The notes below the pieces were generated by a model. It was not told where the DNA came from, searched no databases, and saw only the letters and a program-made list of their open reading frames with translations. A stretch of DNA of 41,805 nt from Puniceicoccus vermicola (GTDB lineage Bacteria > Verrucomicrobiota > Verrucomicrobiia > Opitutales > Puniceicoccaceae), in contig NZ_JACHVA010000018.1 of assembly GCF_014230055.1 (NCBI RefSeq), positions 1-41,805 on the forward strand, in the 5' to 3' direction. Position numbers and translations under genes: made by a program. This document shows positions 41,723-41,805 of this stretch, one piece after another (the first letter of the stretch is position 1; each line of letters opens with the position of its first letter).

Positions 41723-41805
41723 AAACCACTAAGATCAATCGCTCAAAATAAACATAACATTATCGCGATTATGACTTGACCCATAAATCACCATAGAAGC
41801 ATCGA
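41723..41805. other. window end: no gene; near-palindrome and GGGTCA-type motif
   Basis: attatcgcgattat (around 41758-41771) is nearly palindromic around atcgcgat, and it is followed by cttgaccc, whose reverse complement is gggtcaag. The first could be an operator of another regulator, and the second could be part of an element end. I see no coding frame. Confidence 0.3.

Larger units (their letters stand above)
40263..41740 (+). mobile_element. IS110-family (IS1111-like) insertion sequence, ends approximate
   Basis: The element holds an intact transposase gene and a structured 3' non-coding end. Its exact ends cannot be fixed by eye. Two direct repeats flank it: gatcaatc at 40263-40270 and 41733-41740, and cggatact at 40331-40338 and 41706-41713. 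Either pair could mark ends or core sites. Family elements lack classical terminal inverted repeats. It sits directly after the GH3 stop codon, so it may have truncated the cluster's original downstream part. Confidence 0.6.

Noticed and set aside
41756-41772. attatcgcgattat as another copy of the LacI operator
   Set aside because: The centre and half-site differ from the CGTTAT pattern; if it is an operator it belongs to another regulator.

Overview
The window looks like a chromosomal accessory region of a Verrucomicrobiota bacterium, probably of the Opitutales/Puniceicoccales type. The grounds are a giant pseudopilin-like protein of the Verru_Chthon cassette A kind, secreted proteins ending in a 'DPDxDGxxNLxE' module, a sulfatase, several clan GH-A-like glycosidases, and LacI/AraC control with few transporters. 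This placement is inference from family content; there is no rRNA or other phylogenetic marker.

Layout. (1) 1-5.2 kb: a DUF4238 protein, a possible 51-aa ORF, and a 1288-aa protein joining an Mrr-like PD-(D/E)xK nuclease domain to a P-loop (STAND-like) NTPase and a long helical C-terminus. It resembles antiphage effector proteins. Base composition is visibly more AT-rich than the rest, and the block ends at a fragment of an IS110-family transposase (5304-5405). (2) 5.4-10.9 kb: a tight four-gene minus-strand operon encoding a PhyH-type Fe(II)/2-oxoglutarate oxygenase, a sugar-isomerase-like TIM barrel, a glycyl radical enzyme of unassigned subclass and its radical-SAM activase. A divergent AraC regulator faces it across a 72-bp gap holding an inverted repeat. 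(3) 10.9-11.45 kb: a non-coding stretch rich in small palindromes. (4) 11.4-40.3 kb: a glycan-utilisation region with a signal-less sulfatase, a LacI regulator, a GH78-like alpha-L-rhamnosidase, a cellulase-like GH, an exported FAD oxidoreductase, a multidomain exported esterase, two exported GH39-like glycosidases, the pseudopilin with a small partner, a GH94-like phosphorylase and a GH3 glucosidase. (5) 40.3 kb to the end: an intact IS110-family (IS1111-like) element with a strongly structured non-coding 3' end, a candidate guide (seek/bridge) RNA.

How it fits together. A near-palindrome close to TATAACGTTATA recurs in front of the sulfatase, lacI itself, the rhamnosidase, the esterase (two copies), the pseudopilin and a GH39-like gene. 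The simplest reading is that the local LacI protein controls the 11-40 kb region as one regulon. Exported enzymes would open a (possibly sulfated, rhamnose-containing) glycan, and the signal-less sulfatase, GH78, GH94 and GH3 proteins would finish fragments in the cytoplasm. No transporter or SusC/D pair is visible here.

Other points of interest are three 168-bp tandem intergenic repeats at 20847-21348, each able to fold in two mutually exclusive ways, with a diverged half copy at 11122-11150; and the pairing of an oxygen-consuming dioxygenase with an oxygen-sensitive glycyl radical enzyme in one operon.
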